This document shows positions 13,001 through 28,569 of a DNA stretch of 64,000 nucleotides, piece after piece (within the stretch, counting starts at the first letter, position 1; the number at the start of each line of letters is the position of its first letter). The stretch spans positions 2,108,001-2,172,000 of the forward strand of contig JABRWF010000007.1 in assembly GCA_018343915.1 (NCBI GenBank), read 5' to 3'. Both the position numbers and the translations under genes were made by a program. The notes beneath the pieces are model-generated. The model ran no database searches and had not been told where the DNA came from. It was given only the letters and a program-made list of their open reading frames with translations. This DNA is from Agroathelia rolfsii (Eukaryota > Basidiomycota > Agaricomycetes > Amylocorticiales > Amylocorticiaceae).

Positions 13001-15806
13001 AGTCTCCAGTTCCTCATGCGTCTCAGGGCCGGTCGTGACCATGGCGTGTACTATTCCCCACTCGAGTATAGCTCGCAGGATAATGTGACAAATCTCACGA
13101 AAAGGGTCAACCGACACGTGCCTCTGAGGCGCGAGCGCAGTGAGAGCAGTGCTAAGGATAATGTCGCTGCTGCTGCTGCCGTGGCCATTGCGGCGGGGGA
13201 TCTGTCGCAGGAGGAGTACTCGCGCCAGGCCCGTGCGCGGGATCGTGTGGACCCCAAGAAGACCTCACGTGGGCGCGCTCCACGACCGTCTCACTCGAGC
13301 ACGGCGCGCAGCCGCTCGCGCATCGCCAGCTTGGTGCGCGCCTCGGGTGGGGCCGCCATGACAGTCGTGGTGTCGAGGAATCCGCTCTGGATGCTATCAG
13401 AGACGTTGGCCGGGACGTCGTCGGAGGCGCTGCCGTTCACGGTCATGTTTGCGGACATGGCCAGTCGGTATCTAGTCATGTACGACGAGGCTTCGGCAGA
13501 AAATACGCATATTCTACCGATTTCGCGGTACCTGGCGAGCATTGTGGCTATTCTGGAGAAGGAGAGGGATTGGGAGATTTTGTCATATGTGTTGTGTCAT
13601 CTGCCCGTGCAGCTCTCAAACAAGCATCTGTTCTGTGGTCCCAAGTGTCGTGCTGTGACGGTCAATCTCCTGGACGTCGTCTGCCAGGGGATTATCAATG
13701 GCAAGATCGGAGCTGTGGATGTTTTCACTCCTGGCGTAAAGGCGCGCGATGCATGTGGGCTGGCATATCAGACTCTCGGGGTTCTCATTTCCTATCGACG
13801 ATGCTTCGACATTCCTAGGCGGAATCGGCTGGTGGAGACGTTAGAGCAAGGCTTGGAGGAGCAGCAAGAAACGGTCAAGTCCTGTCTACGCAGTCTTGCC
13901 CTCGCGGCCCATGAATTACAGACCGCGATGACCCGTCGGTTGTCTAAGATCCTGGAGCGCTTGTCGCAGATTATGTCGAACCACGACATGGCAGTTCACA
14001 TCATCAATTTCCTCTACATGGTTGGCTGCATTCGCGATCTGCATGTCAACTTCACCGAGGCAGACTACAAGATGGTTTTTGCCGTCGCGCTACAGTACCT
14101 TCAGCACAGCAACCGATATGGCGCGTCCTTCGATGGCTCCTGGGCACTATCGCAACACATGCGGATTATGTCCTATGCTCTCGTCTATCTCTGGTTCCTG
14201 GCCCTCAAGCTGCCCGACCGTCCCAAACACATCACCTTCATCACACGACAGCTTCTGCTGGCGAACGAGGATAAGAAGAAAGTGGATGAGCCTACGGAGG
14301 TGTGCTTTGACTGGCTCGCGCGATACACCTACGCCAGCGCGGATCCACGCCCTGCGACGTCCGTCATCCGAGATCTGATCATGAACCCGACGACTGTGCA
14401 GCCCGAGCCGGAGGTCCCTGTCAGCGAGAAGACGTGGGTGCTGGGCAACTCCATCGTGACCATTCGTAGTCTCACCAAGCTCGGTTGGATCGAAATCATC
14501 TCGAGGCGGCCGTCAGGCGAGACCAAGTTCCTCTGTAGGGTGGAGAATTTCCCATTGGTCGGTCCTGGAGACGTAGATCCGGATTTGATCTCTTTGCCTG
14601 CGATGTTGTTGGAACATGGACCGCCTAATCCGGCTGCATTTATGCCCGGTCAGGAAGATGATGCGGCGAATTCGGAGGTAAGTGATTCATTGTATATTTT
14701 CCAAGTGAATTGGGCCCATCAGCTCATTGTATTCTTATTTTACTTTTCCACCCAACAAGGAGCCAATACAAGGCGAAGATAACCGGCCAGAGCGTCCTAA
14801 TCCTGTTACGGGCTACGTATGGAGTGGCGTGGCGCCCTCACAACGTCGCAAGGATGTATCTGTGGACCCGTCCTTTTTCGCCTTGCAGCTATCTTCGTAT
14901 CCGTACATGAAAGGTCGGCAGAACAGGCTCGTGACTGACAACCCACTGCTGCCGCGTCTCTTCCGCACCCTAGATACCACGCCCGTCATTGACACGCATG
15001 GCATTGGTGTGTTGTATGTTGGTCCTGGGCAATCGACAGAAGATGAGATCCTCCGTAACGAACATGGGTCTCCGGCTTACACCCGCTTCTTGGAGGGCAT
15101 CGGCCGCCTCGTAGACCTGCGCGGCCAAAAAGATATTTATGTCGGCCAGCTGGGCGAATCCGACTTGTATGGCCGATACACCTACGCATGGTGGGACGAC
15201 ATCGGCCAGGTGCTCTTCCATACGGCGACGATGATGCCAACAAAGGCGGAGGACCCCAGATGTATGGGAAAGAAGGCACCTATTGGGAATGATTACGTGC
15301 GCATCGTGTGGAACGATTCAGGCCTGCCGTACGCTTTCGATACGCTGCAGACTCAGTTCCAGTTTGTGAATATCGTGATCGAGCCGCATTCGCGTGGTGC
15401 GGTCTTTGCCGCGTTTGGGAAGCCGTCGACAAGGACGACAGGGACGACGACATCGACGACAAACGAGTATGACAATGAGTATTATCGCGTCTCGATCCAG
15501 CTGGCACCGACGATGACCGATTTCTCGTCCATTGGAGATTTTATCATTGTGAGTGCGGAAAGCTTGCCGATGTTCATCCGCCAGACGAGCCTGCTCGGTG
15601 ACTGGTTCACACGCGCGTATGTCGAGACCGACAAGGATACGTCACGCAGGGAGGTAGAGACGAACTGGCGCAGGCGACTGGTGATGATCAAGAACTTTAG
15701 GCAGAAGATAATGGAGGAGGCCGATAAGGAGGAGGCGAGCGGGCCTCAGCCGCCGCCAGGTGTCATGGGCGAGCAGGCGTTCAGAGATTTTACGAGCATG
15801 TATTGA
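10035..15806 (+). CDS. TSC2: Tuberin (TSC2)-like RapGAP protein
   Basis: Three exons, 10035-11851, 11923-14677 and 14760-15806, join in phase to 1,872 residues, close to human tuberin (about 1,800). The long N-terminal and central part is helical and HEAT-like with serine-rich linkers, matching the tuberin N-terminal and DUF3384-type regions. The C-terminus (about residues 1560-1780) is a Rap/Ran-GAP domain. It contains FFALQLSSYPY, the block HGIGVLYVGPGQ, and the catalytic-helix region PIGNDYVRIVWNDSG, in which Asn1701 corresponds to the Asn-thumb of tuberin. The family acts as a GAP for the small GTPase Rheb in the TSC complex, which restrains TORC1 and amino-acid uptake. That role is inferred here from homology. 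The gene ends 309 bp before the convergent NUP37 stop. An intact Asn-thumb argues for an active GAP. Confidence 0.92.
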
Positions 15807-16115
15807 TTTTTCTTCTTCTTTCTATTTGATTGCTATCCTTTGCAACTCTGTAGGCATTAGTTTCTCACCCATCACCTTTTTTTCAATCCCCTTTTCTTTC
15901 TTAACAGCATTCATTTGTATAAGAACACACAGACACAGACAGAGTACTTTCTTCTTTGTAATCTAATCATTTGTTAAAATATTGTATTCACCAGTTATCC
16001 AATGATGGCATACATAGGAAAACAAGCTTTGTTTTTCAGTAAGCAAGATCAGTGATAGATGAGGACAATGAAATATATAACAAAGATGAGATGTGTCCCC
16101 GGGCCTTTTGAAGCC
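15807..16115. other. Convergent intergenic spacer (TSC2/NUP37)
   Basis: 309 bp between two stop codons on opposite strands. It is T-rich just after the TSC2 stop and holds no reading frame of interest. Both 3' UTRs must lie here and may overlap. Confidence 0.6.
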
Positions 16116-17757
16116 TCAGGCTTCACCAATGGCAAAGATGATAGCTTGTTTACCCACAGCTGCCGCGATGCGCGGGATGCCCTTGGTGGCGAGGAAGTCA
16201 AAGTCGCGGATACGATGCGGTCGGGGTGCAAGCGAGAGCACAACAGGACTGGCGTGTACATAGCCGAGGTTGTGGATGTGTAGCACAGCGCCTTGGGATG
16301 GTGATTGAGTCGAGATACCAAAGAAGTCAGGGTATGTAGGCGACCATCTGTGGATAAACATCATATTTAGAATGGGCTGAGAGAATGGGCAAGAACGAAG
16401 AATAACCTAAAACGATGTGCACCCTCGACGAAACTAGGACTGGTCGCCATAGGTTTGCCACCCATTTTTGTGACGTCCCAGATGGAGAAGTGCGAGCCGT
16501 AAGCTGCGCCAACTCTATATAAAAAAAACACTCGGTTAGTTCCTCAGAACAAAAGACGTACAAAAAAAAAGCTCACATGTCGATGGCATCTCGTCTCCAT
16601 GCTGCCGACCCACCCCATGTATGCGAATTAGGGCTATTGCTCGCCAACGCCTTGGGGTCCACAAGTTCTATGAGGCTAGCACCGCGCCAGCTTCCGTGGG
16701 GATCTGAACGCCAGTCGATTAAGAACAGCGAGCCTCGCGAGTCGGCGATGAGAAGCTCTTTGCTCGTGTTGGGGTGTGATGAGACAGAGGAGAGGGGATG
16801 TGAGAAGGGAATAACATATGCCTGGGGTTGCGAGCGTTCTTCGTCATGCGATGGTGAGCGTGAATCTGGGGATGGGATAGACGAGGAACGGTCGAGATCA
16901 GGATGGAGGTCCCAGACCATGAGCATCTAAGGGGCAAAAATCATCGTTATACACATACATGAAGGAGTAAATGGATGACGCGTACCATGTCATCCGACAC
17001 GGTGGCCAAGTATCTAGCACTGTCTTCGGTTGATCCACCACAGAACGTCATGTCATTGATTCTGCCATGGTGGCCACTCAGACCACCACCGAAGGAAAAT
17101 ATATGCTCAGTTGGGGATGTTGCCGTCTTGGTAAGTAGGTACAGCCCATAGTCAGACCCTGCTGCCGCAATTCTACATTTATTCGAATATTATTAGTGCA
17201 ACTTGAGGAGGGTAGTGCAAGTAACGCACTCGATGATCCATTCATCAGAAGATGCAGGCGATGCAGAGCGTGTAGACCATGCCAACGCGGTTACAGGGGT
17301 TCCAATATGAAACGAAGCAAGGACGTTGACTTTTGACGCGCTCTACTAGGCTTGGATAGTCAGAAAAGAGGGTGTATGGTAGTTTGTTGACAAGATTATA
17401 ACTTACTATGCTCAAGACGTCGACCGAGTGCTCGCCACTAATTGCAACAAGGGGTTCTTCTGACTCGTCGTGGTAGCAGGCTCGGACGACTTGTATCTGG
17501 GATCCGTGCGTATATGTGAGATCCATTGCGAATGATAGCAGCGACTTTGAGCCAAGTGCCTCTTGAGGAAGACTCGGAATAGTGAGCCAATGAACAATAG
17601 TTAACTTGAAGTAAATTAACAATAAATAATGTGAATAACTTGCAATTGGACCAAGATATTTGCTTCCGACCGGCTTTACCGGGCCTTTTCCCCCGGCGTC
17701 CGGCGCCGCCTGTCCACTAGCATCATGATGGTACGTCCGAGTCTCACCACCTTGCAT
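16116..17757 (-). CDS. NUP37: Nup37-type WD40 nucleoporin
   Basis: Seven exons on the minus strand: 17757-17640, 17561-17407, 17342-17230, 17172-16986, 16926-16577, 16514-16407, 16347-16116. All phases agree and total 420 residues. The protein reads as a WD40 beta-propeller: FHIGTPVTALAWS, the GLSGHHGRINDMTF repeat followed by ATVSDDMMLMVWDL, the blade LLIADSRGSLFLIDW, and a C-terminal block with FSIWDV, HRFRWSPTYPDFF and LHIHNLGY. The last block parallels human Nup37 (LIWDIT...LFRWS...FQIHHLGH) in order and spacing. Nup37 belongs to the Y (Nup107-160) complex scaffold of the nuclear pore. The N-terminal 40 residues are poorly supported; Met at FAMDLTYTHG in exon 2 is an alternative start. 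The Nup37 assignment rests on motif order recalled from the family. Confidence 0.78.
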
Positions 17758-18536
17758 TCATGACATTCAGGATGTGCTTTTTACTGCGACGACAGACGAA
17801 TTTTCGCTTGGTATAGCTGGCTCTTCGTTGGCCTTTGTTTCTCCCTTTTCATCAAACTCGGCCTCAAGCCTCAGTCCCCTCGTCTATCATGATGATTCAA
17901 TGCTAGCGCCACTCCACTGAAGCTGCCCATGCTCGGACATGCAATCAAGAGCCAGAGACGACGCGGAATCTCCTTTAATTTGATTTATTCCTTTCATAAA
18001 CTTATCGGCTATGCTATGGAAGGGTACATTTATGGTTTGCCTCGTGCTCATGTCAGAGTGCAGCTCATCTTGCCACCCGTCGGACAAACAAGGCAGTCCT
18101 TGTAAATTCCGTCGCTCGATGCCTCCATCATTCCCCTCCACTCCCATCTGCATGGACCAACAGCCTATGAGGATCCCATATCGGTTGTGACATCAAAAAT
18201 ATGCCATTGTGCATGTGTGTATTTACACAACAATATGCGTCGCCTGGCTGTCGTATCCAGGGCTAATGACGCCCTTTCTTCGCAAGCATAAACACAATGC
18301 GGTTCAGCCACTGTCAAGTCAAATTAAAAGAATTAAACAATGTCCAAGTGGCGACGGTAAGAGGGCCAATCAGAAACACGACCCACTTGCCGGGAACAAC
18401 ACACCCGTCCTTATCATTGTCGACGAATGCCCTATTGTTCCAAGATCCCTTGTGCTGTGATGTCTGTATAAGAAGTCAGCTGTTCTACACAGAAAACGGC
18501 TCTTCGTCCTCTGAACTCTGAAGTGGACCTTTCATC
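17758..18536. other. Divergent intergenic region (NUP37 / unknown gene)
   Basis: About 780 bp between the proposed NUP37 start and the start of the unknown gene at 18537, so both promoters should be here. An 88-codon minus-strand frame (17887-18153) with an ATG is present, but it has no domain or splice partners and is not called. Confidence 0.45.
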
Positions 18537-19705
18537 ATGATACATGCTCGTACAAGCCTTTCGGCTATTATCAGTCGCCTGTGGAGTCTTATTGCCAGTG
18601 GGTTCTGTGCCTTTCGGGCGTATATATCCCCAGTACAAAAAAGACAAGGGTCAAGTATTGCTTCGCCCGAAAAGAACAATGGGAAGCAAGACCAGACGGC
18701 GGGCTCTCCCGCCACCACCTATGGGGTCTCCTCCATCTCACCCGACGACAGGGATTCAAAGGAGGAGAGCATAGACGATTACAAGAGAGCCTCGCGAATG
18801 GTCAAACCCCCGAAAGTTCGCAGCATTGTTGCTCAGGTGGCAGATGCAACTGGACCAAGTACGTACCTCAAGATGTTGCTCGCCATATACTTGTGGCATT
18901 CCCACTCGCTTTTCCATTCTTTAGATGGCACTACCGCGACCTACCCCGAACAAAATAACATATCGTAAGCTATTGTTCCCAGAACCTTATCAGATGACTT
19001 ACCATCATTTCCATTTCTTCCGTGCACGGACCACCAGCACGAGCACCGAAGAAGGACAGCCACTTGTCCAGGCCCTCGCGTTCGCACTCGTTCACTGCTC
19101 TCCCGTTTCTCACCTTTCCCCCCGCACTTCCAGCGCGATCTTGATCCTGAACTCTACTGCCCCCAAAATCGTCACTGTTGATGATAGTATCATCGCCGAC
19201 AACAGTAACGTCAAACTTGTACCGGACGAGTTCGTCAAGTCCGCAAATTGTTTCAACGGATTAAATTATGCTCACAGATGGATATACAGCAGTCACAGGA
19301 TGGAGTGCCATGTACGTTGCAAGCAGGGTTTCTATGTGGTAGAACTCCCCGACACGAACGACGACAATACCGAACGGTACAGAGATGTCATTGAGCCAGG
19401 TACGTCATCCTAACTTTATAGCGGCGAGGGGCACTTGGCATCTTCACAGTTGTATATTCCTCAGACGGTGGCACTGCAGTCCAAAACGGGTCGTGAGCCA
19501 ATAATGTTATCCTTCCGGTCATGCAAATCTGCTTACCATCATTGCTATTTATGTACTTAGAGTCTTTCGCACGAACACTGGACAGGAGCAACCACTTTCC
19601 GAGACTCTGGAGTCTGTGTTGGTCCTGCTTCCTTATACCTCTTATCTTATGACCTCCATCTCTAGTGCAACTTCAATTTTGAGTATTCCCAACGCCAACG
19701 GCGAC

Positions 19706-19737
<32 letters not shown>

Positions 19738-20368
19738 TAGCAATGACGATTCTGAACTCGACGGGTCTGTCAACTCTGTTATGCATTTTTAATAAATCAA
19801 GCTTGAACTCACCGGATCTGACAGTGTCGAGAGTTTCCTGGGCATCCCGTTCCTCCTCAACTTTGGAACTGGTGTTAGTGCCGATGATGTTCGTCAACAA
19901 AACATTGTCAGCTTCTTGGATACCAATCAGGATGAAGACATTGAACCTTTGCCGCTATACATTGAGCCCCCGCTCTACAGAGATGCCATAAGGGAGCCAC
20001 AGGAAGGACGAGGAGAGCAGCAACAGGAAGATCATACCGTGCCTACTTCTCCGACGCTTTCCCTAATTGTTGCGTTTGGCAATGTCGAGTGGGTAGACCC
20101 CTTCAGTCAGTCTGACCAGGCACCGCCGCCGTACGGGCTCAGCCTGTCCGGATTTGGATTTGGATTTGGATCACAGGAGGATGATTCTCGTCTTGCCCTT
20201 GGGCAGAACGATGATCACGGCGGCCTCGGCATTGGCGATGGTGGAGCGGCCTTCCAACAACAAAGCCTCGGGGAAGACCAATGGGCGACCACCGCTTACA
20301 TCGAACCCGAAAGCAATGGTATTGTTGGAGCCCAGGGCGACAATAATCTCCTCGGACTGGTTTTCTGA
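18537..20368 (+). CDS. Multi-exon protein of unknown function with poly-Thr tract
   Basis: I do not recognise this protein. Five exons chain in phase: 18537-18858, 18925-18964, 19038-19399, then a short exon from about 19465 to 19489, then one beginning about 19561. Donors (GTACGT, GTAAGC, GTACGT) and acceptors fit. The junction into the last exon (ending at the TGA 20366-20368) is not resolved: the only clean fit is a 33-nt intron near 19764-19796, which is too short. Visible features are a hydrophobic N-terminal segment (about residues 8-30), a basic serine-rich stretch, a poly-Thr run coded by (ACG)n, and an acidic P/Y/G/Q-rich tail with GFGFGFG. The conserved-looking block LVPDEFVKSANCFNGLNYAH is the best probe for homologues. 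A frameshifted or recently decayed gene is an alternative. Confidence 0.45.
19706..19738 (+). repeat. (ACG)n microsatellite in coding sequence
   Basis: About ten to eleven ACG units, read as threonine in the frame of the surrounding gene. Such a tract can change length between strains and so alter a poly-Thr linker. Confidence 0.85.
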
Positions 20369-22716
20369 AAAAGAAAGAGTTGATAAATGCAAGCACAAAT
20401 GTAACCTGTGCGACTAACCAGCTTTAGCAGCTGCTGTGCTCCTCTTCGTAATCATCGTCGTCAAGTATCAGGAACAGGAGCAGAATATGTGTGAGGAAAC
20501 TCGCTCGACGGATGCCTGATTGGAGTTGGGATGGTGGATCAACACCGTGAATTGCCATCGCCTTATAAAGCTTGAATCGTCTGAAATTTTCTCTATTATT
20601 TTTCACAGCCTCGTTTATCTCTCTTTTGTGAAGTATCGTACCTCTCTCTCTCGCGTAGATGAACAATAAAAAAAATGACAGATGTGTTACTTGTTGCTAT
20701 GGATTATACTAGTACACAATTAAATATCATCTTACTTATTGTTGCATGCTCCGTTCATATTACCGCCACCATGTCTCACTTGAACAATTAATCGTTGCTC
20801 AGTTCATTTTACTATATATCGACATGATCCACGCTCATAACCGTGTACCGCCCGTCGCCGCATTTCTCTTACCCCTTCGCTTATGCGTGTGTAACGATAA
20901 AAAGCGCCTGTTCCTATTTCGGTGAACTGATTCATCACCGGGATGCCGTATTTCCCGGACTCCATTCTTACGAAGTTGAGAAGCAGGTGGTGGCGGTGTT
21001 CTCTGCATACTGATATGTCTTATTTCGGTTGCGTGTGCCCGCGGCCAGCTCACCTGCTGGCGATTGGTACTCCCAGTGCCACAAAATTTCGATAGCACCC
21101 TACAGTTGCATTTCTCCGCCGATACTAGTATCAGTACACGATGCAGTACTATGCGTGATGCTGGCGTATTTTATGAGGATGACGAATGTGCTGCCGCTGA
21201 TCCACGTTCACGATTACACCGTGCCATCTTTTTTTCTTTCTTCTTTATTATATGCATTGCAGTGCCAGTGCGATGATCTCGAATGGGACAATGAGCAGCT
21301 ACATGGATCTTGTGATTGGTTTCCATTTCCTCTATACTCCCGAGGGGCGTAAGTGATTGAAAAAGGGCATTAGCGTTTATGCCTCAGTTGTAACACCTGC
21401 GCTACTACACTACATAGAGTGAGGGTGTGGGGAAATAAGGAAGAGACGGGAGGCCGTCCGTCATAAGTTGACATCATCATCATCTTGGCAATGGAAGCTC
21501 TTCTTTGAACATAGCATGATGGCTATGCAGTTCACTAACGGGCGTCTATTTTGTGATCTAATATTAACAAGAACACGCATAAATGCCTCGATGCAAACAT
21601 TGACGTGCGCTCTCGGCATCTGCGCGCAAATATTATCATCAGTAGACACGCCGTGTAGCACTACGTGTGTTATCATCTTTTTGACCACAGGCTTGCATAA
21701 GCAATTCCAATACCAAAACACCAAACAGGAAGGGTGAACAATGGGAGCGTCGCGCAAACACATGTATCATGAGAAGGTAGCGCCCTGTGTGTCTACATGT
21801 AGCATCCCTAGTTGAACCGTTGTGGTTTATCATGAACTGAATGTGCGGTTTGGAAGACGGATACATGGATACATGCATATTTTGGGCATAGCACGAGATG
21901 ATGATAGAAACGGTTATCTGAGATACACCGCCCCTGGCCCTTTTCCTCTACCATCCTGTTACCTTCCTTCCCCTCGTGGCCATGGTTAGCTTGGTGATCA
22001 TGAATGTGAGAAAGAAAAGGCAGAGGTCAAAATAAGATGCAGCTGCTAGCGCTGATTAATTATTATCGTTTGTTCAGAGATTAAGATGGCCTAGTTTGAT
22101 TGATACGGTTTGTAGTGCTGGCTGGCTGTTGTCCGCAAGGCCATTTGAGCGCCGGTGAAACGTGGGCGTCGGCACGCGGGTGGGCGCTTATGTAACCCTG
22201 TGCGGATAGTGTTTCGAGTCAAGAGGCAGACTGACCGGCACCGTAAATAAATGCCATGATAATGAGTCTAGCCTCCGAGTCGGAGCGCAGTCGAGAGAGA
22301 TCTATAGTGCTGCTGCAATAAATCTGTTACAGCAAGTGGATTGCGGGAGGGAGTTGGGGCATAGTAGGAAAGAGCGGAATCTTAGGAGGGGATGACGCGT
22401 ACGCACACTGTCGGCGGGGGCAGCGATGATGATCAGCACGCGTTGGAGGGCGCAAGTCCAGTGCACGCAAAACCAGCCCAGCCACGGGCACGAGGCAGCC
22501 ATGACTTCCAAAATGGGAAAATGTCACACTCCCATATTTGGCAGTGTAACACACGTCTGGTTCGTGTCACACACTATATTTATATTGGGCATTAGAGATG
22601 ACTTGAGCCCCCACAACACTTACAATCGCCCACATCCCCCTCCACTGCGCACTCCCCCTAGCATCATCGGGACTTCCAACCACTAAATCATCTATATCCA
22701 ACTTCAACGTGCAACA
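20369..22716. other. Intergenic, no gene supported
   Basis: About 2.3 kb. Open frames up to 107 codons exist on both strands (for example 21029-21352 and 22302-22554), but none shows a domain, exon chain or compositional contrast with its surroundings. The end (about 22570-22716) has a TATA-like stretch (ctatatttatat) and C-rich sequence before the ATG at 22717 and is the likely promoter of the next gene. Confidence 0.5.
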
Positions 22717-23663
22717 ATGCCACCTCAGAGGTCTCGCAACTATACTCGACGCGCATTGGCTACACCATCTCAGGCTCCCAGCGTTATCTTGCCTCAGCTC
22801 TCAGATCACGTCGCGCCCTCGACTATGTTCAGCATTATGCCACAGCTCCAAGAACCCAATTATCTTGGCCTTAGTCTTCCCGGCTCCTCTATGACCCCTA
22901 GTTGTTATATCTCCGCGTCGGAAACGACCACGGCTCATCAGGCCGGGGTTAATGAACGGGAGTTGACAACCAAGGGTTTTAGAGGAGGCGGCGTCGACTC
23001 TCAGGCGCGGAGAGGTTATGAATGGGGGATGAGGAGAGGAGGGGAAGAGAAGGAGAACAGAGATGTGCACCTATGTGAGTACTAACCTTCTTTTGTTATC
23101 TCATCCCAGCCATTGATGTTTATTAACAGCATATTTGTCTGAGACAATCATGAATGAGGGGCCCTTGCCGGACAAGGGTCCAATCTATAGGTTAGTATCC
23201 TATTACAGTTTATTGGCATTAACCTTGCTTACATAGTGTTTTAATAGCCTGCCGCCGTCGCCTGCACAGCAGCTGCGGTTGTCAGAGATGAATGTGGCAC
23301 TAGGTGGGATGTTGAAAAAGGGTGTATACAGGTGAGTTTCTTGCCACATCATCATTGATAGTCATACTTACGATGTGTTATAGTCCACAGTCATCGGTGA
23401 AGCAGCGACGCCGCAAGGTCAGGCTGTCGCCCCACCTGGAGATCATCCAAGTTGAGGAGCCACTCTATCCAGATGTCATCATGCGAGTTGAGGAGCCGCC
23501 CCTGCCTTTGGTGAGCCTTGTGACGAGGGCTGAGATTCCGAACCGTTACATCGACGAGTTCGAGTACAGCCGTAACGAGATCCAAGGTGCACCAGCTGAG
23601 GCGATGCTGGTGGGAGAAGATGATGCCAACTATAACACTGGTTCATCCTTGCTCTGGTCCTAA
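22717..23663 (+). CDS. Small four-exon gene of unknown function
   Basis: Not recognised. Exons 22717-23074, 23130-23190, 23248-23331 and 23384-23663 join with matching phases at all three junctions and total exactly 261 codons (260 residues). All introns are 52-57 nt with GTGAGT/GTTAGT donors and TAG/CAG acceptors. This consistency is the main support for a real gene. The protein is hydrophilic: an N-terminal S/P/Q-rich part, a G/R-rich patch (about residues 90-112), a basic patch KQRRRKVRLSP, and a C-terminal segment with the near-repeats VEEPLYPDVI and VEEPPLPLV. It has no signal peptide or membrane segment. It may be a lineage-specific nuclear or disordered protein; no function is proposed. 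Confidence 0.6.
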
Positions 23664-25207
23664 ATACGAACACTGCCTGGAGGACTGAAGTAGTCGGTCT
23701 GTAAACTAAGAATCGTTTCAATTTTACTGTGGTTTGTAACTTGCTGCTGTATCACCTTGCTTTGTGGATTGTACTATGCCTGTTTTTTTTCTTCTTTTCT
23801 TTTCTTATTACGTACCACCTGTAAAATATCCAGCCCGAGGACACTCGTGATGAGTTTTTTGGGGGAGGCTGGCTGGCTGCTGCTGAATTGTATTATTTAT
23901 TTGACAATGCGTGCACGTGCAAGAGTGAACCGGATCGATAAAATCTGCGGACTGATACGTTATCTTGTCCAAGTACGTGCACCGCCCTCATCCTGTGCGC
24001 CGTCAGAAGAGAAGCACATATACACGTGTATCGACTATCTAGAAAAACCTATGTGCGTCAGAAGAAAGAACTGTATGAGTATGATGCACAGGAGATGGAA
24101 CCGATACAAAACAAGGGTAAGAACGCAAACAACCGGGAAAAAAAAAAAATTAGAATAGGGTCAAAGGTGAAAAATCATTTATGAGGCGTTTACTTCGTGC
24201 GTAAGTGAAAGTGAAAACTTGAACGCTCACCTCTTTCCCACATATACATATACTCCCTCACCCTTGAAGGGGGCCCACGATGATGGTCGTTGTTCAGGAA
24301 AGGCCATGTCGAAATTTATATATGGAGGTTCTCGAACCCACTTGCCTATTTAAGCAATAAAGAGGCAGTGAATGGTATCATGTGATCTTGCGCTCCGGAA
24401 AAAGGGCTGGCGTAAGCTCCTCGGGACCTCCGGTATGTGTGTGAGGAGGAGATGGATCCGATATAGACAGATGGGGTGAGGCGGTGACAGCCCAGGTCTT
24501 ACCTGAGTACACATATTATATACAGGGTATGAGTGGTATGAAAACCACCAATTATCAGCTTTGTTTGGAGCGTTAGTTCTGGAATGACGGCGGTGGATCG
24601 CTGACCATTAACCACCGGGACTGACCTGCGATGTTTACAAGAAAAAAGCGGACCGGTGCAATTATTTGTGAGACCTGCATAGCCGCTGGAACAATAAACC
24701 TGTCAAAAGAAAATGGGCAGATCCATGTATCCTTCAACTTGAGAGAGGACCGCTGTATTTAGGTGATGTTCACATTCTGCGTATACGATCATCGCAAGGG
24801 TTACCATCCCCATCACGAGAACGATAGTTGGCAAATAGCGAAACTGAGACGGAGAGGTCGACTGACGACTTTGGACACAACCTTGATGGTAATATACGCT
24901 TATTATCGATGTGGTCCTCCCGAGAGCTGTGCTTCGCCATCAGCTGTGTCCAGACTGTCATTGTTTCTGATTTTTATTTGATGTTTTGCATGCACAGCTG
25001 ATTCGTGTGTTTAGCCCAAATGAAGGAATCATAAAAAGAAGCGAGTGAGAGAATCAGTATGACTCGGGACGGCGTGATGTTACCAAGTATATTGTCGTTT
25101 TTGTCTTTCTGTGAGAAAGCAGCTATATCAGTACACAGGTGCTCGAGGACATTGTTTCTTATTTGTAAATACAAGAGAAGAAGACGAGATATGTAGTTAT
25201 AGCTATT
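23664..25207. other. Intergenic, no gene supported
   Basis: About 1.5 kb between the 3' end of the unknown gene and the 3' end of the DHX35 gene. An open frame of 133 codons (23757-24158) is interrupted by low-complexity sequence and lacks a domain. Nothing else is seen. Confidence 0.5.
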
Positions 25208-28200
<2,993 letters not shown>

Positions 28201-28569
28201 TACAGAGTCGAGTGCTAGGCAATGGCCTTCAGAAAGGCCAAGCAAGTGCTACTGGTATAAGATGGCGAGTGTACTATTCGAAGCGACTATCGGTGCTACA
28301 CGACAAACCACTCGGAAGTAAATACTGCTAATGGAGGTGCTGTAGTAAGTAATTGACGGCATTGTGTTCATCACACCCCAAGAAATATTGATGTCTGAAA
28401 AATGCAATGCCATTGAAGTGGCGGTAATTACGAGTATTATACACAGTTATGCCAAGATATTATGCATGTGATATGGGTACAATAGCAAACTAAAACGAGA
28501 AATCATTGCCTTCGTCGTGATGACCCAAGAAGTAGTGTAACAGAGGGAAAAGAAATAGAAGAGAGTTGC
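28201..28569. other. Intergenic spacer upstream of DHX35
   Basis: 369 bp between the DHX35 start and the stop of the next minus-strand gene. It should hold the DHX35 promoter and the 3' UTR of the small gene. No separate feature is seen. Confidence 0.45.

Noticed and set aside
17580..17640. Reading NUP37 exons 1-2 as one uninterrupted frame
   Set aside because: The joined stretch (SYSHYLLLIYFKLTIV) is A/T-rich like an intron, and removing 17562-17639 with GT...AG ends keeps the frame.
17887..18153. 88-codon minus-strand frame with an ATG just upstream of NUP37
   Set aside because: No domain, no splice partners, and it sits where two divergent promoters are expected. Left uncalled.
24325..24345. 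ggttctcgaaccc resembling a T-loop
   Set aside because: It is simply a short palindrome; D- and anticodon arms are absent.
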